Shown here piece after piece: positions 1 to 8,444 of a stretch of 64,000 nt of DNA. The stretch is from Streptomyces rishiriensis (GTDB lineage: Bacteria; Actinomycetota; Actinomycetes; Streptomycetales; Streptomycetaceae), in assembly GCF_003112535.1 (NCBI RefSeq), contig NZ_BEWA01000016.1, forward strand, positions 186,001-250,000, in the 5' to 3' direction. The notes under the pieces are model-generated. The model was not told where the DNA came from and ran no database searches. It worked only from the letters and a program-made list of their open reading frames with translations. Each line of letters opens with the position of its first letter. Position 1 is the stretch's first letter. A program made the position numbers and the translations under genes.

Positions 1-600
1 CTGACCGCGGCCGGCCTGGGCGCACGCACGGTCTCGTCCCTCCGGCCCGCCCCCGGCTACCAGGTGGTCGGCTACTCCGGAGACGACTTCACGGGCGCCT
101 CCTGGACCTTCACGGCCGACAGCCCCGACCTCAGGACCACCGGCAACAACGACCAGATCACCTCACTGAGGGTCCAGTTCAACCCGGCCGCGTACTTCCG
201 GATCACCAACGTCACCGACGGCCTCGCCCTCGACAGCGGCGGCAACGTCGCCTCCGGGTCCCACCTCAAGCAATGGACCTGGGACACCAGCACCAACCTG
301 CAGTGGCGCGCGGAGCCCGTCGCGGGCGGCTACTACCGGCTGGTCAACCGCACGAACGGCATGGTCGCCGACGGCTGGGGCGACATCAGCGGCTCCGCCG
401 CCCGACAGGCTCCGTGGAGCAGCGGCAACAACAACCAGCAGTGGACGATCACCCACCGCGGCGACGGCCGCTTCTCGATCGCCAACCGCGCCACCGGTCT
501 GGTCCTGGACGGCGGCGGCAACGTCTCCTCGGGCTCCGTCACCAAGCAGTGGACCTACGGCAGCAGCACCAACCTGCTGTGGACCTTCACGGCCGTCTGA
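1..600 (+). CDS. C-terminal part of a secreted protein with crystallin-like and ricin-type lectin domains
   Basis: The frame is open from the first base, so the start lies outside the window and only about 199 C-terminal residues are present. Roughly residues 20-58 (YSGDDFTGASW through NNDQITSLRV) look like a beta/gamma-crystallin-type module of the kind found in secreted glycoside hydrolases. The remainder is a ricin B-type (CBM13) beta-trefoil with repeated QxW-like motifs (KQWTWDTS, QQWTITH, KQWTYGSS) and LDSGGN/LDGGGN turns. Such lectin modules bind carbohydrate and are usually fused to a secreted hydrolase, which would lie upstream. The catalytic domain cannot be seen, so the enzyme class is unknown. 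Confidence 0.85.
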   Translation: MTAAGLGARTVSSLRPAPGYQVVGYSGDDFTGASWTFTADSPDLRTTGNNDQITSLRVQFNPAAYFRITNVTDGLALDSGGNVASGSHLKQWTWDTSTNLQWRAEPVAGGYYRLVNRTNGMVADGWGDISGSAARQAPWSSGNNNQQWTITHRGDGRFSIANRATGLVLDGGGNVSSGSVTKQWTYGSSTNLLWTFTAV

Positions 601-811
601 TCCCCCACCGTGCGAGCGGCCGCGGCGGTGCTTCCTCCGGCGCGAGGCGTACCAGCGGTCGGGGTTGGCGGAGCGCGACAGCGCCGCTCCGCCACCCGGC
701 GGCCCCGGACGGACCGGCCGGAGCGCCGGGGAACAGGGGCCGATCTAGGCTGGAGAGAGCCGCTGGAAACCAGCCCTGGCGGACACCGCTGTCCGGACGG
801 AGGCGTGGCAC

Positions 812-3247
812 GTGGAGAAGGCCGGCAAGGACGCCCCCACTGCCGCTGTCGTGGTGGACCCGGACGGCTTGGTGAGCGGCTGGAGCGAGGGAGGGCGGCT
901 GCTGCTGGGCTGGACGTCCGCAGACGTCCTCGGACGGCCCGTGACCGATCTCGTGGCCGATCCCCCACCACCCGGCTTCCCGGAGGGCCACGGCGCCGCC
1001 ACCGACGATCCGGGGTTCATGGCGCTGCACCACCGGGACGGGTCCACGGTGAACGCCGTGGTGACGGTGCACCCGCTCGTCGGCTCCGACGGACGCGCCG
1101 AGGGCCGGGTGATGACCGTGCAGCGCTGGGACCGCCGACCGGTGATCGCCGACCGGGCCTTCGAGCAGTGCCCCTTCGCGCTGGGCGTCTACGACCCCGA
1201 GCTGCGGTTCCTGTGGGTCAACGCCTCCGCGTGCCGGGTGATGGCGCACGACGAGGAGCAGGTGCTCGGCGAGAAGTACCGCGAGCTGTTCCCCGAGCTG
1301 GACGACAAGGCGTACACCGACCGGCTCTCCGAGGTGGCGAGGACGGGCGAGCCCGCGCGCCTCATCACCGTCTTCCGTCCGCTGGGCAGTGACTACGCCA
1401 ACGCCTGGGCCACCAGCATGTGGCCCGTCCGCGATGCCGAGGGCAGGGTCCGCGCCGTCGCCAACTGGGGATTCGACATGAGCGCCGAATACTGGGCCCG
1501 GCAGCGCCTGCTCATCCTCAACAAGGCCGGCGGCGGCATCGGCCGGACGCTCGACGTGGTCGGCACCGCCCGGGAACTGGCCAGGACCTCCGTGCCGGTG
1601 TTCGCCGACCTGGTCACGGTGGATCTCTTCGACGAGGTGCTGGGCGGAGAGGAACCGCCCTCTCCACCGGCGATCGCCCACGGCCAGACCGTCACGCTCA
1701 GCCGCGCCGCCCGGCGCTGCGTGGCGGTGGACTCCGGGCCGCCGCCTGCCGGGCGCCCCCAGCGGATCGGCCATGCCCCCGACTCCGTCGCCACCCGCAG
1801 CATGGCCACGGGCACCTCCACCGTCGAGCTCGCCGCCGAGCCCGGCCCCGGCGGTGAATGGGCGTTCGGGCCCGGGCTCGCCGCCGACCCGGCGCACTGG
1901 CCGCCGGGCAACCCGTTGATCGACGAGTCCATCGCCGCGGACGGACTGACCGGCCGGATCACCGTGCCGCTCCGGGCGCGCGGCGCGCTGCTGGGCGTCG
2001 TCACCTTCGCCCGCAGCGACCGGCCGGAGGCGTTCACCGCCGACGACCTGATCCTCGCCGAGGAGCTGACCGCCAAGGCGGCCGTCGCCATCGACAACGC
2101 CCGCCGGTACGCGCGCGAGCGCGCCACCGCGCTGACCCTGCAGCGCAGCCTGCTGCCCCAGCGGCTGCCGAGCCAGGAGGCCGTCGAGGTGGCGTCGCGC
2201 TACCTCCCCGCCGGGACGGGCGCGGAAGTGGGCGGCGACTGGTTCGACGTCATCCCGCTGTCCGGCGCCCGGGTCGCGCTGGTCGTCGGCGACGTCGTCG
2301 GCCACGGCCTGCACGCCTCGGCCAGCATGGGCCGGCTGCGCACGGCCGTGCGCACCCTCGCCGACGTGGACCTGCCGCCGGACGAACTGCTCACGCACCT
2401 GGACGACCTGGTCCTTCACCTCGCCGGCGACCTCCAGCCCGACAGCCACTTCCAGCCGACCGGCGAGTCCGGCGCCACGTGTCTGTACACGGTCTACGAC
2501 CCCGTCTCCCGCCGCTTCACCCTGGCGAGCGCCGGCCATCCGCTGCCGCTGGTCATCGCCCCGGGCGGCGCCACGACCCCGGTGACCGCACAGCCGGGAC
2601 CACCGCTCGGCATCGGTGGGCTGCCGTTCGAGGCGACCGAGCTCGAACTGCCCGAGGGCAGCCTGCTCACCCTCTACACGGACGGGCTGGTGGAGAGCCG
2701 CGAGCTCGATGCCGGCCACAGGATCGGGGAACTGCTGCGGGGCCTGAACCACACGGCCACCTCGTTGGAGGAGCTGTGCGACACGGTGATGGACGCCGTA
2801 CTCCCCGAACGCCGCACCGACGACGCGGCGCTGCTGCTCGCCCGCACTCGCGCGCTGCATCCCGACCACGTCGCGGGCTGGGACGTCGAACCGGACTTCG
2901 CACAGGTGCCGCGGGTGAGGAAGCTCGCCGTCGACCAGGTGGAGGCGTGGGGCCTGCAGGAGGCGGCGTTCGTCACCGAACTGGTCGTCAGCGAGCTGGT
3001 CACCAACGCCATCCGATACGGCGAGCCCCCGATCCGGCTCCGGCTCATTCGCGACACCGCCCTGATCTGCGAGGTGTCCGACGCCAGCAGCACCGCGCCG
3101 CACCTGCGCAGGGCCCGCGCCTTCGACGAGGGCGGCCGGGGCCTGCTGCTCGTCGCCCAGCTCACCCAGGGCTGGGGCACCCGGCACAACGCCGACGGCA
3201 AGACCATCTGGTGCGCGCAGACCCTCCCCCGGACCCAGCCGCGCTGA
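812..3247 (+). CDS. PAS-PAS-GAF-SpoIIE phosphatase with C-terminal HATPase domain
   Basis: An 811-residue multi-domain stress-signalling protein with a GTG start. Residues about 1-105 and 110-235 look like PAS sensors, 240-435 a GAF domain, 460-660 a PP2C/SpoIIE serine phosphatase (GGDWFDVIPL, VVGDVVGHGLHASASMG, LYTDGLVE), and 690-800 an RsbW-like ATPase with the N-box ELVVSELVTNAIRYG. Family members dephosphorylate anti-anti-sigma (STAS) proteins, while the HATPase resembles an anti-sigma kinase, so both opposing activities sit in one polypeptide. This architecture is common in Streptomyces. No STAS gene is adjacent; candidates lie elsewhere in the window (19.2, 46.6 and 47.7 kb). The ligand sensed is not deducible. 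Confidence 0.9.
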   Translation: MEKAGKDAPTAAVVVDPDGLVSGWSEGGRLLLGWTSADVLGRPVTDLVADPPPPGFPEGHGAATDDPGFMALHHRDGSTVNAVVTVHPLVGSDGRAEGRVMTVQRWDRRPVIADRAFEQCPFALGVYDPELRFLWVNASACRVMAHDEEQVLGEKYRELFPELDDKAYTDRLSEVARTGEPARLITVFRPLGSDYANAWATSMWPVRDAEGRVRAVANWGFDMSAEYWARQRLLILNKAGGGIGRTLDVVGTARELARTSVPVFADLVTVDLFDEVLGGEEPPSPPAIAHGQTVTLSRAARRCVAVDSGPPPAGRPQRIGHAPDSVATRSMATGTSTVELAAEPGPGGEWAFGPGLAADPAHWPPGNPLIDESIAADGLTGRITVPLRARGALLGVVTFARSDRPEAFTADDLILAEELTAKAAVAIDNARRYARERATALTLQRSLLPQRLPSQEAVEVASRYLPAGTGAEVGGDWFDVIPLSGARVALVVGDVVGHGLHASASMGRLRTAVRTLADVDLPPDELLTHLDDLVLHLAGDLQPDSHFQPTGESGATCLYTVYDPVSRRFTLASAGHPLPLVIAPGGATTPVTAQPGPPLGIGGLPFEATELELPEGSLLTLYTDGLVESRELDAGHRIGELLRGLNHTATSLEELCDTVMDAVLPERRTDDAALLLARTRALHPDHVAGWDVEPDFAQVPRVRKLAVDQVEAWGLQEAAFVTELVVSELVTNAIRYGEPPIRLRLIRDTALICEVSDASSTAPHLRRARAFDEGGRGLLLVAQLTQGWGTRHNADGKTIWCAQTLPRTQPR

Positions 3248-3289
3248 GCACCGGGCCGGGCGGACCCGTCCCGCATCCGACCGAGAAAG

Positions 3290-3838
3290 TCAGCGCTGGC
3301 CGGCGGGCCTGCCCGGAACGTCGCCGCGGCTGCCCTCGCAGGAGTAGACGATCTCGACCGAACCGCCCGGCAGGGCACGCTCGCGCCGGAAGGTCAGTCC
3401 GGTGTCGGCACCGAGCACGGGGGTCAGTTGTGTCCCGCCGCCGAACAGCATCGGCAGGACGACCAGTTCGAGGGTGTCGAGGGCGCCGAGGGCGTGGAAC
3501 GTGCCGATCGTCCTGGGGCCTCCGACGAGGTGCACGTCGCCGCCGCGGTTGGCCGAGCGGAGCTTCTCGAGCGGCCGCACCGGGTCACCGTCGGTGGTGA
3601 CGTGCTCCGGGGTGCCGGCGGGGCGATGGGAACCGAGGACGAACACGTCGAGGTCCGGCCATGGCCAGCGGTTGTTGGTCAGCGCGGGCTCGAAGGTGGT
3701 GCGGCCCATCAGCGCCCCCTCGCAGCCTGCGAGGAACTGCCGGATGCCGTGGCTTTCACCGGAGTCGAACGCGGGGTCGGCCGTCAGGGCGGGCCACCCG
3801 TTCGGCGTGGTGACGTAACCGTCGGCGCTCATGCTCAT
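3290..3838 (-). CDS. RibD C-terminal/dihydrofolate reductase-like protein
   Basis: The product shows the MSMSADGYV opening, MGRTTFEPAL, VHLVGGPRT and MLFGGGTQLTPV blocks typical of the RibD-C/DHFR-like reductase superfamily, probably an NADPH-dependent reductase of unknown substrate. Counted from the ATG at 3838 it has 182 residues and seems to lack the usual short N-terminal strand. The only good ribosome-binding site (AAGGAGG at 3867-3861) is 22 nt from this ATG but 10 nt from an in-frame ATC at 3850-3848, which would give the family-like start IRARMSMSADG. A paralogue of the same superfamily lies at 38900-39514. The gene converges with the upstream phosphatase gene. Confidence 0.85.
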   Translation of the reverse strand: MSMSADGYVTTPNGWPALTADPAFDSGESHGIRQFLAGCEGALMGRTTFEPALTNNRWPWPDLDVFVLGSHRPAGTPEHVTTDGDPVRPLEKLRSANRGGDVHLVGGPRTIGTFHALGALDTLELVVLPMLFGGGTQLTPVLGADTGLTFRRERALPGGSVEIVYSCEGSRGDVPGRPAGQR

Positions 3839-4023
3839 ACGGGCGCGGATCTGCCTGCTTCCTCCTTGGGCCGGGGTCGGGCAGGTGCGAGGAGAGACCG
3901 GGGACGGCGGCGAAACTCATCGGCGTCGGGCTTCGGCAGCCGCGTGAGCGTCGTCCGCCAGGCGTCGCAGGTGTGCACCGGTGTCCGGACACCGGTTTTC
4001 CTCGGCCACCGCTCGGGCCGTCC

Positions 4024-4045
4024 GCGGCAAGCCGCGGCTTGCCGC
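4024..4045. repeat. 22-bp perfect inverted repeat upstream of the toxin-antitoxin pair
   Basis: GCGGCAAGC, a CGCG centre and GCTTGCCGC form a perfect palindrome that can fold as a hairpin. It lies 46 bp before the antitoxin start in the divergent gap between the reductase gene and the toxin-antitoxin pair. There is no T-tract. It could be a transcriptional insulator or a regulator site. Confidence 0.5.
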
Positions 4046-4064
4046 GCCGGAGGCTGGCACGATC

Positions 4065-4083
4065 AGGTACCTGATAGGTACCC
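4065..4083 (+). promoter_or_regulatory. Candidate antitoxin operator: two phased GGTACC sites
   Basis: AGGTACCT at 4065-4072 and AGGTACCC at 4076-4083 are spaced 11 bp centre to centre, one helical turn, and end 7 bp before the antitoxin start codon. Small ribbon-helix-helix antitoxins typically repress their own operon from such tandem palindromes. Autoregulation is therefore inferred, not shown. Confidence 0.5.
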
Positions 4084-4090
4084 TGCTGGT

Positions 4091-4330
4091 ATGCCATCAC
4101 TGAATGTGACCTTCACCGAAGAGGAAATGGAAGGCGTGCGTACCGCTGCCGCGGCCGAGGGCAAGAGCCTGAAGCAGTACATGCACGACCTCGGTGTCCG
4201 CGAGATGCGCCGCAAGCAGTTCGTCGCCGGCGCCGCCTCGTGGGCCGAGAGGCTCCGGGCAGAGTTCGACGAGGCGTTCCCCGACGAGGTCCCGCCGTCG
4301 CAGCGCGGCCGGGGAGCTGCTGCCGCCTGA
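4091..4330 (+). CDS. Small antitoxin-like protein (ribbon-helix-helix type)
   Basis: A 79-residue protein opening MPSLNVTFTEEEMEGVR, a short strand followed by helices as in ribbon-helix-helix/CopG-type antitoxins. A charged C-terminal half (WAERLRAEFDEAFPDEVPP) would be the toxin-wrapping segment. The start is the ATG at 4091. Its stop codon overlaps the next start (TGATG), so the pair is translationally coupled in the antitoxin-then-toxin order usual for type II modules. Phased GGTACC palindromes directly upstream fit autorepression. The assignment rests on size, N-terminal pattern and gene order. Confidence 0.75.
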   Translation: MPSLNVTFTEEEMEGVRTAAAAEGKSLKQYMHDLGVREMRRKQFVAGAASWAERLRAEFDEAFPDEVPPSQRGRGAAAA

Positions 4331-4713
4331 TGAGCGAGATCCTCTACATCGACGTCCCCTGGCTCCTGGACGTCCAGGAGGCCGCCCTCGGCAACGACGA
4401 CGTGTCCGTCACCGACTACTCGGCGCTGGTGGCGGCCGTCGCACGGCACAGGACGCGTATGCCGACGCTCGCGGCCTCCGATCCCGACGTCGCATGGCGC
4501 GCGGCCGCCCTTCTGCACACCGTCGTGCGCCTGGAGCCGTTGCCGCACCGCAACAGCCTCTTCGCCGCGTTCGTCGCGGGCCAGTACATGGACCAGTCGG
4601 GGGAAGGGATCGATCCGCCCTACGGCGGCTTCTCGGACCTGGTCAGGAAGATCCGCGAGGCCCGCCTGACGATCTACGCCGTCGCGGACGTCCTGCGCTC
4701 CTGGAGAGTCTGA
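4330..4713 (+). CDS. Fic/Doc-like toxin component with a degenerate active-site motif
   Basis: A 127-residue protein with the Doc-like layout: MSEILYIDVPWLLDVQEAAL, then the helical block VTDYSALVAAVARHRTR, then a helix-loop segment at about residues 76-90. Canonical Doc proteins carry HPFxDGNKR there and transfer phosphate or AMP to targets such as EF-Tu. Here the segment reads EPLPHRNSL: the catalytic His position is Glu, the Asp is His, the Gly is Arg, and only the Asn remains. Either this branch uses different chemistry or it is inactive. The gene starts inside the antitoxin stop codon. Its last 40 bp overlap the convergent GT87 gene. Confidence 0.75.
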   Translation: MSEILYIDVPWLLDVQEAALGNDDVSVTDYSALVAAVARHRTRMPTLAASDPDVAWRAAALLHTVVRLEPLPHRNSLFAAFVAGQYMDQSGEGIDPPYGGFSDLVRKIREARLTIYAVADVLRSWRV

Positions 4714-6206
4714 CGCCGCCGGTCCGCCCGGGGCCCGGACGCGTCAGGGCCCCCGAAGCGGCGCCGCAGACCGCGGCGCGCCCCCTCGGAGCGCAGGACG
4801 GATCCGACGGCGATCACGACGGCCGCGCTGCCGTAGGCCCATGCCTGGAGGGGGAAGCCGGGCAGCAGGCGGCCGCCGATGTACAGGGCGGTGCCGGCGA
4901 GGGTGACGGTCAGCCATTCCCAGCGTCCGTCCATGGCCACGAGGGCGACCACCAGCAGGGAGTACCAGGGGTAGCTCGGCGAGAAGAGGAGCAGGGCGGT
5001 GCCGACGACCAGAAGGGCGCCGCGCCAGGGGCGGGCCGGGTCTCCCCGCCACCACACGTACAGCACGGTCAGGCCCAGCAGCAGCGCCGCGGCCACGCCC
5101 GCGGCGGTGTCGGGCAACAGGAGCCTCAGCAGGGCGAAGCGGCGTACGTGGCCGGGTTCGTAGCCCTCCTCGTGGAGGTAGCCGGGAAGGTAGCCCAGGA
5201 CGCCCGCGCCGGAACTCACGACGTAGGGCAGGTAGGCGAGCCCCACCGCGGCGACGGCCGCCGCGGCGACCAGGAGAACGCGCAGCGGACCGCGCTGCCC
5301 GGACAGTGCGCCGGGGAGAACGAGGACCGGCAGGAGCTTGACGGCGATCGCGGCGCCGAGCAGCGCGCCCCGGCGGGTCCCGGCGGTGGCGGTGCCGAGG
5401 GCGAGCACGACGAACAGGACGCCCAGGGTGTCGATATGGGCGTTGTTGACGGCTTCCAGGGCGACGGCGGGGCACCATGCCCACAGCGCGGCCCGGGCCG
5501 GGGCCCGCCGCGGGTCGCCGCGGCGGCGCAGGACGGCCAGCAGGGCGAGGGTCGTGCCGAAGGCCAGGACCGCTCCGCCGGCCTGGAGCGGCTTGTGGCG
5601 GCTGCCGGGAGGGGAGAGGGTGTGCACCGCGAAGAACCAGCCCTCGGCCACGGGCGGGTAGATCGTGGGGACGGCGGGCCGGTTGATGCGCACGCAGAGG
5701 CCCTTGGCCGTGTGGGTCAGTCCCCATCCCTCGCAGGCGGTCCGGGTGGGGAACAGCCAGTCGTCGCGCAGGGGGGCGAGTTCCGGTGCGGCCGGCGGGT
5801 GGGCGTAGGGAGAGATTCCGGCGGCCTGGACCCGGCCGTCCCAGGCGTAGCGGTACATGTCGTTGCTGGTGCGGGGCTGTGCGGTGAGTCCGGCCAGGGC
5901 TATCGCGGCCGAGCCGGCGAGGACGAGGACGGTCGCGGCGCGGGCCGGGACCTTGCGCACGGTCCACACGGCTGCGGCGAACAGCGTCCAGGCGAGGGCG
6001 TATCCGCCGAGCAGGCGGCCGGGGGTGCTCTCGTGGTCGCCCTCGTGCAGGGTGCCGGCGATGACGCCGGCGACGGCGAGGAGAAGGGCCGCGGTCACCG
6101 CGACACGGGTCCGGGCGGCCCGTGGGGTGGCCGGTGCGGCGGGACCCGGGGACGCCGGCGGGGCGGGGTGAGCGGGATCCCGCAGGCGCGGGCCGGTGGT
6201 TGTCAT
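4674..6206 (-). CDS. Polytopic GT87 (DUF2029)-type glycosyltransferase
   Basis: A 510-residue membrane protein with about ten hydrophobic segments. The extracytoplasmic loop after the first TM helices holds the family-like block SNDMYRYAWDGRVQA, with an acidic D-x-Y-R-Y-x-W-D pattern, followed by SPYAHPP. GT87/ArnT-like enzymes move sugars from polyprenyl-phosphate carriers to cell-envelope acceptors. The acceptor and sugar cannot be told. The start ATG at 6206 overlaps the methyltransferase stop by 4 bp, making it the last gene of a four-gene operon. Its 3' end overlaps the convergent toxin gene by 40 bp, which is unusual. Confidence 0.85.
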   Translation of the reverse strand: MTTTGPRLRDPAHPAPPASPGPAAPATPRAARTRVAVTAALLLAVAGVIAGTLHEGDHESTPGRLLGGYALAWTLFAAAVWTVRKVPARAATVLVLAGSAAIALAGLTAQPRTSNDMYRYAWDGRVQAAGISPYAHPPAAPELAPLRDDWLFPTRTACEGWGLTHTAKGLCVRINRPAVPTIYPPVAEGWFFAVHTLSPPGSRHKPLQAGGAVLAFGTTLALLAVLRRRGDPRRAPARAALWAWCPAVALEAVNNAHIDTLGVLFVVLALGTATAGTRRGALLGAAIAVKLLPVLVLPGALSGQRGPLRVLLVAAAAVAAVGLAYLPYVVSSGAGVLGYLPGYLHEEGYEPGHVRRFALLRLLLPDTAAGVAAALLLGLTVLYVWWRGDPARPWRGALLVVGTALLLFSPSYPWYSLLVVALVAMDGRWEWLTVTLAGTALYIGGRLLPGFPLQAWAYGSAAVVIAVGSVLRSEGARRGLRRRFGGPDASGPRADRRRQTLQERRTSATA

Positions 6207-7066
6207 GGGTGGCTCGTTCCTCCGCGGCGCATGGGATGGACGGCGTCGGTCCGCGCGGTCGGGCGGTGGAGTTCGAGGAAGACGCGATCGCCGCTCGTCC
6301 ACCGGCCGGTGAGGATCCAGCCGGTCGCGTCGGCGGCGTGCAGCAGGGCGGTGGCGCCGACCCGGGCCCACGGAAAGGGGCGTCCGTGGCGGCCGTCGGC
6401 GTCCTCGACGCGGACGGTGAGGCGTTCGTCCACGTCGTGCGGGGCCGCTTCGGCCAGCAGGCGCCCGCCGGGGCGGAGCAGTCGGTGCAGGCGGGCCAGC
6501 AGCGCCGCCGGGTCGCCGCCGATGCCGATGTTGCCGTCCATCAGCAGCACCGTGCCCCAGCGGCCCTCCCGGGGCAGCCGGTCGAAGACGGACCGGCGCA
6601 GGGCGGTCCCGCCCTGTCGCCGGGTGAGGGCGACGGCGGCGGGGCTGACGTCCACGCCGAGCACGGTCGTGCCACGGGCGGACAGTGCGGCGACCAGCCG
6701 TCCGGGACCGCACCCGACGTCGAGGACGGGCCCGGTGCAGCGGTGCAGCACGTCGGTGTCGGCGGCGTCGGGCGGGGCGCAGTAGCGCTCCACGTCCAGG
6801 GGCAGCAGCTCGGACGCCCCTGCGGGAGGCGTCGTCATGCGGCGCAGGTACAGGGGGCCGCGGCCCAGCCGCACGGCACGCCCGTAGGGGTCGTCCGTCC
6901 AGGGCTCCCCCGGCTCGGCGGGCGCATACCGGTCGGCGCGCCGCCCGCCCGCCGGGAGCGGGGACGAAAGCGTCACCTGGAGGTGGTCTTCTGGGGGCGG
7001 TGTCCGCTCGCCGGCCTCGGTCCGGGCGGTGACGGCGGTGCGCGCGTCCTGCGCGAGGCCGCTCAA
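6203..7066 (-). CDS. Class I SAM-dependent methyltransferase
   Basis: A 287-residue protein. The SAM-binding glycine loop is VLDVGCGPGRLVAAL at about residues 114-128, followed by the acidic VLGVDVSPAAV strand and a LLRPGGRLLAEA post-motif strand, as in methyltransferase family 11/25 enzymes. About 80 N-terminal residues precede the catalytic core, and alternative internal starts (for example at RRMTTPPAG) are possible. It overlaps its neighbours by 4 bp on both sides, so it is co-translated with the DUF2064 and GT87 genes. Its substrate is probably a glycan or lipid made by the same operon, which is inference. Confidence 0.85.
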   Translation of the reverse strand: MSGLAQDARTAVTARTEAGERTPPPEDHLQVTLSSPLPAGGRRADRYAPAEPGEPWTDDPYGRAVRLGRGPLYLRRMTTPPAGASELLPLDVERYCAPPDAADTDVLHRCTGPVLDVGCGPGRLVAALSARGTTVLGVDVSPAAVALTRRQGGTALRRSVFDRLPREGRWGTVLLMDGNIGIGGDPAALLARLHRLLRPGGRLLAEAAPHDVDERLTVRVEDADGRHGRPFPWARVGATALLHAADATGWILTGRWTSGDRVFLELHRPTARTDAVHPMRRGGTSHP

Positions 7067-7719
7067 CGGACGGCCTGCGCGAGCGAGGCCATGGCGGCGG
7101 CGAAGCGGGAGCGGGGCGGGCAGCAGGCGGCCACCGACGCGGCGTCGGCCGCGGTGTCCACGTCGCGCAGCGTCGGCAGTCGCCCGATGCTCAGGCCCGC
7201 GTCGACGAGCCTGCGGCGCTGGACGGCTCCGGTGCGGTCGGTGGACATCGTCACGCCCCTGACGAGGGCCCCGGCGCGGGCCGGTTCGGCGAAGCCCAGG
7301 GCCCAGAAGCCGCCGTCGGCGGCGGGGCCGAACCAGGCGTCGTGCCCGTCGCGGCCGACCTGGGCCAGCAGGTCCGGGGTGAGCTGCGGGGTGTCCATGC
7401 CGACCAGCAGGGCCGGGCCGTCGTCGCAGAGCTCGAAGGCGGCGGCGATGCGCTCGTCGAGGCCGCCGGATCCCTGGGGCGCGACCTCGTAACCGGGCGG
7501 CAGCCAGCGGCCGGGGGTCCCGTCGAGGACGAGCACCCGGCGCCGGGCGGGCGCCCGGAGCACGGCGTGCAGCGTGTCGGTCAGAGCGGCCTCGGCCAGA
7601 ACGGCGGCCTCCTGCGGCGTGTACGGCGGGGTGAGGCGGGTCTTGACCCGTCCGGGCACCGGCTCCTTGGCGATGACCAGCAAGGTGGGCGAGCCGGCGG
7701 TCGTGGGGCGGGGGTTCAT
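7063..7719 (-). CDS. DUF2064/TIGR04282-type glycosyltransferase-like protein
   Basis: A 218-residue protein beginning with the diagnostic LLVIAKEPVPGRVKTRL block, followed by LLVGMDTPQLTPDLL and GPAADGGFWALG. These match the cofC-like/DUF2064 nucleotidyl- or glycosyltransferase fold (GT-A like). Members usually sit beside a GT2 gene and a membrane glycosyltransferase, as here. It overlaps both neighbours by 4 bp. The substrate is unknown. Confidence in the family is high, in the biochemical role low. Confidence 0.85.
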   Translation of the reverse strand: MNPRPTTAGSPTLLVIAKEPVPGRVKTRLTPPYTPQEAAVLAEAALTDTLHAVLRAPARRRVLVLDGTPGRWLPPGYEVAPQGSGGLDERIAAAFELCDDGPALLVGMDTPQLTPDLLAQVGRDGHDAWFGPAADGGFWALGFAEPARAGALVRGVTMSTDRTGAVQRRRLVDAGLSIGRLPTLRDVDTAADAASVAACCPPRSRFAAAMASLAQAVR

Positions 7720-8444
7720 CGGACGCCTCCCAGGACGCTCGCGCCGAGGGCCGACGCGTCGGCCGGCGGCTCGGCGAGGACGGCGCGCATGTCGCGCACG
7801 GCCTGCCAGGTGCCGCGCCAGGTGCCGGTGACCTTGGAACGGCCCGCGCGGGGAAGGTAGGGCACGTCGGTCTCCGTCACCCGCCAGTCGGCGTCGGCGG
7901 CGCGGACCACCATCTGCAGGGGATAGCCGGAGCGCCGGTCGGTCAGGCGCAGGGCGAGCAGCGCCTCCCGTCGGGCGGCGCGCATGGGCCCCAGGTCGTG
8001 CAGACGCAGCCCGGTGCGGCGGCGCACCAGACGCGCCAGTTCGAGGTTGGCGAGCCGGGCGTGCAGGGGCCAGGCGCCGCCGGTGGTGGGCCGGCGCCGG
8101 CCCAGGACCAGATCCGCGGCGCCGTCGAGGACGGGGCCGGCGACGGCCGGCAGCAGTCCGGGGTCGAGAGAGGCGTCGCAGTCGCAGAAGCAGACCACGT
8201 CGGCCGTCGCCGCGGTGAGGCCAGCGTGGCAGGCGGCGCCGAAGCCGCGCCGGGGCTCGTGGACCACATGGGCGCCCAGGGCGCGGGCGATGTCGGGAGA
8301 ACCGTCGGTGGAGCCGTTGTCGACGACGATCGCGCGCCAGCCGGGCGGGATCCGCTCCAGCACCCAGGGCAGGGCCTCGGCCTCGTCGAGGCAGGGCAGC
8401 ACGACGTCCACGGAAGGGGGGAATGTGTTGATCACCTCACTCAC
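7716..8444 (-). CDS. Family 2 glycosyltransferase
   Basis: The GT-A fold is visible: VDVVLPCLDEAEALPWVLE at the N-terminus, IVVDNGSTDGSPDIA, and the metal-binding CDCDASLD as the DxD motif. The C-terminal EVPYLPRAGRSKV-like block (here DVPYLPRAGRSKV) is typical of polyprenyl-phosphate glycosyltransferases such as dolichol-phosphate mannose synthases. It probably charges the lipid carrier used by the GT87 enzyme of the same operon (inference). Two GTG starts are possible, at 8444 and 8435; the first is taken. It is the first gene of the operon and is divergent from the two-component system. Confidence 0.87.
   Translation of the reverse strand: MSEVINTFPPSVDVVLPCLDEAEALPWVLERIPPGWRAIVVDNGSTDGSPDIARALGAHVVHEPRRGFGAACHAGLTAATADVVCFCDCDASLDPGLLPAVAGPVLDGAADLVLGRRRPTTGGAWPLHARLANLELARLVRRRTGLRLHDLGPMRAARREALLALRLTDRRSGYPLQMVVRAADADWRVTETDVPYLPRAGRSKVTGTWRGTWQAVRDMRAVLAEPPADASALGASVLGGVR

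Noticed and set aside
587..3187. 866-codon open frame on the minus strand
   Set aside because: It is the antisense of the PAS-GAF-SpoIIE gene. Its composition is typical of complementary-frame reading in GC-rich DNA and it shows no domain.
4194..6785. 863-codon open frame on the plus strand
   Set aside because: Antisense of the GT87 and methyltransferase genes, with Gln/Gly/Arg-rich noise and no recognisable motif.
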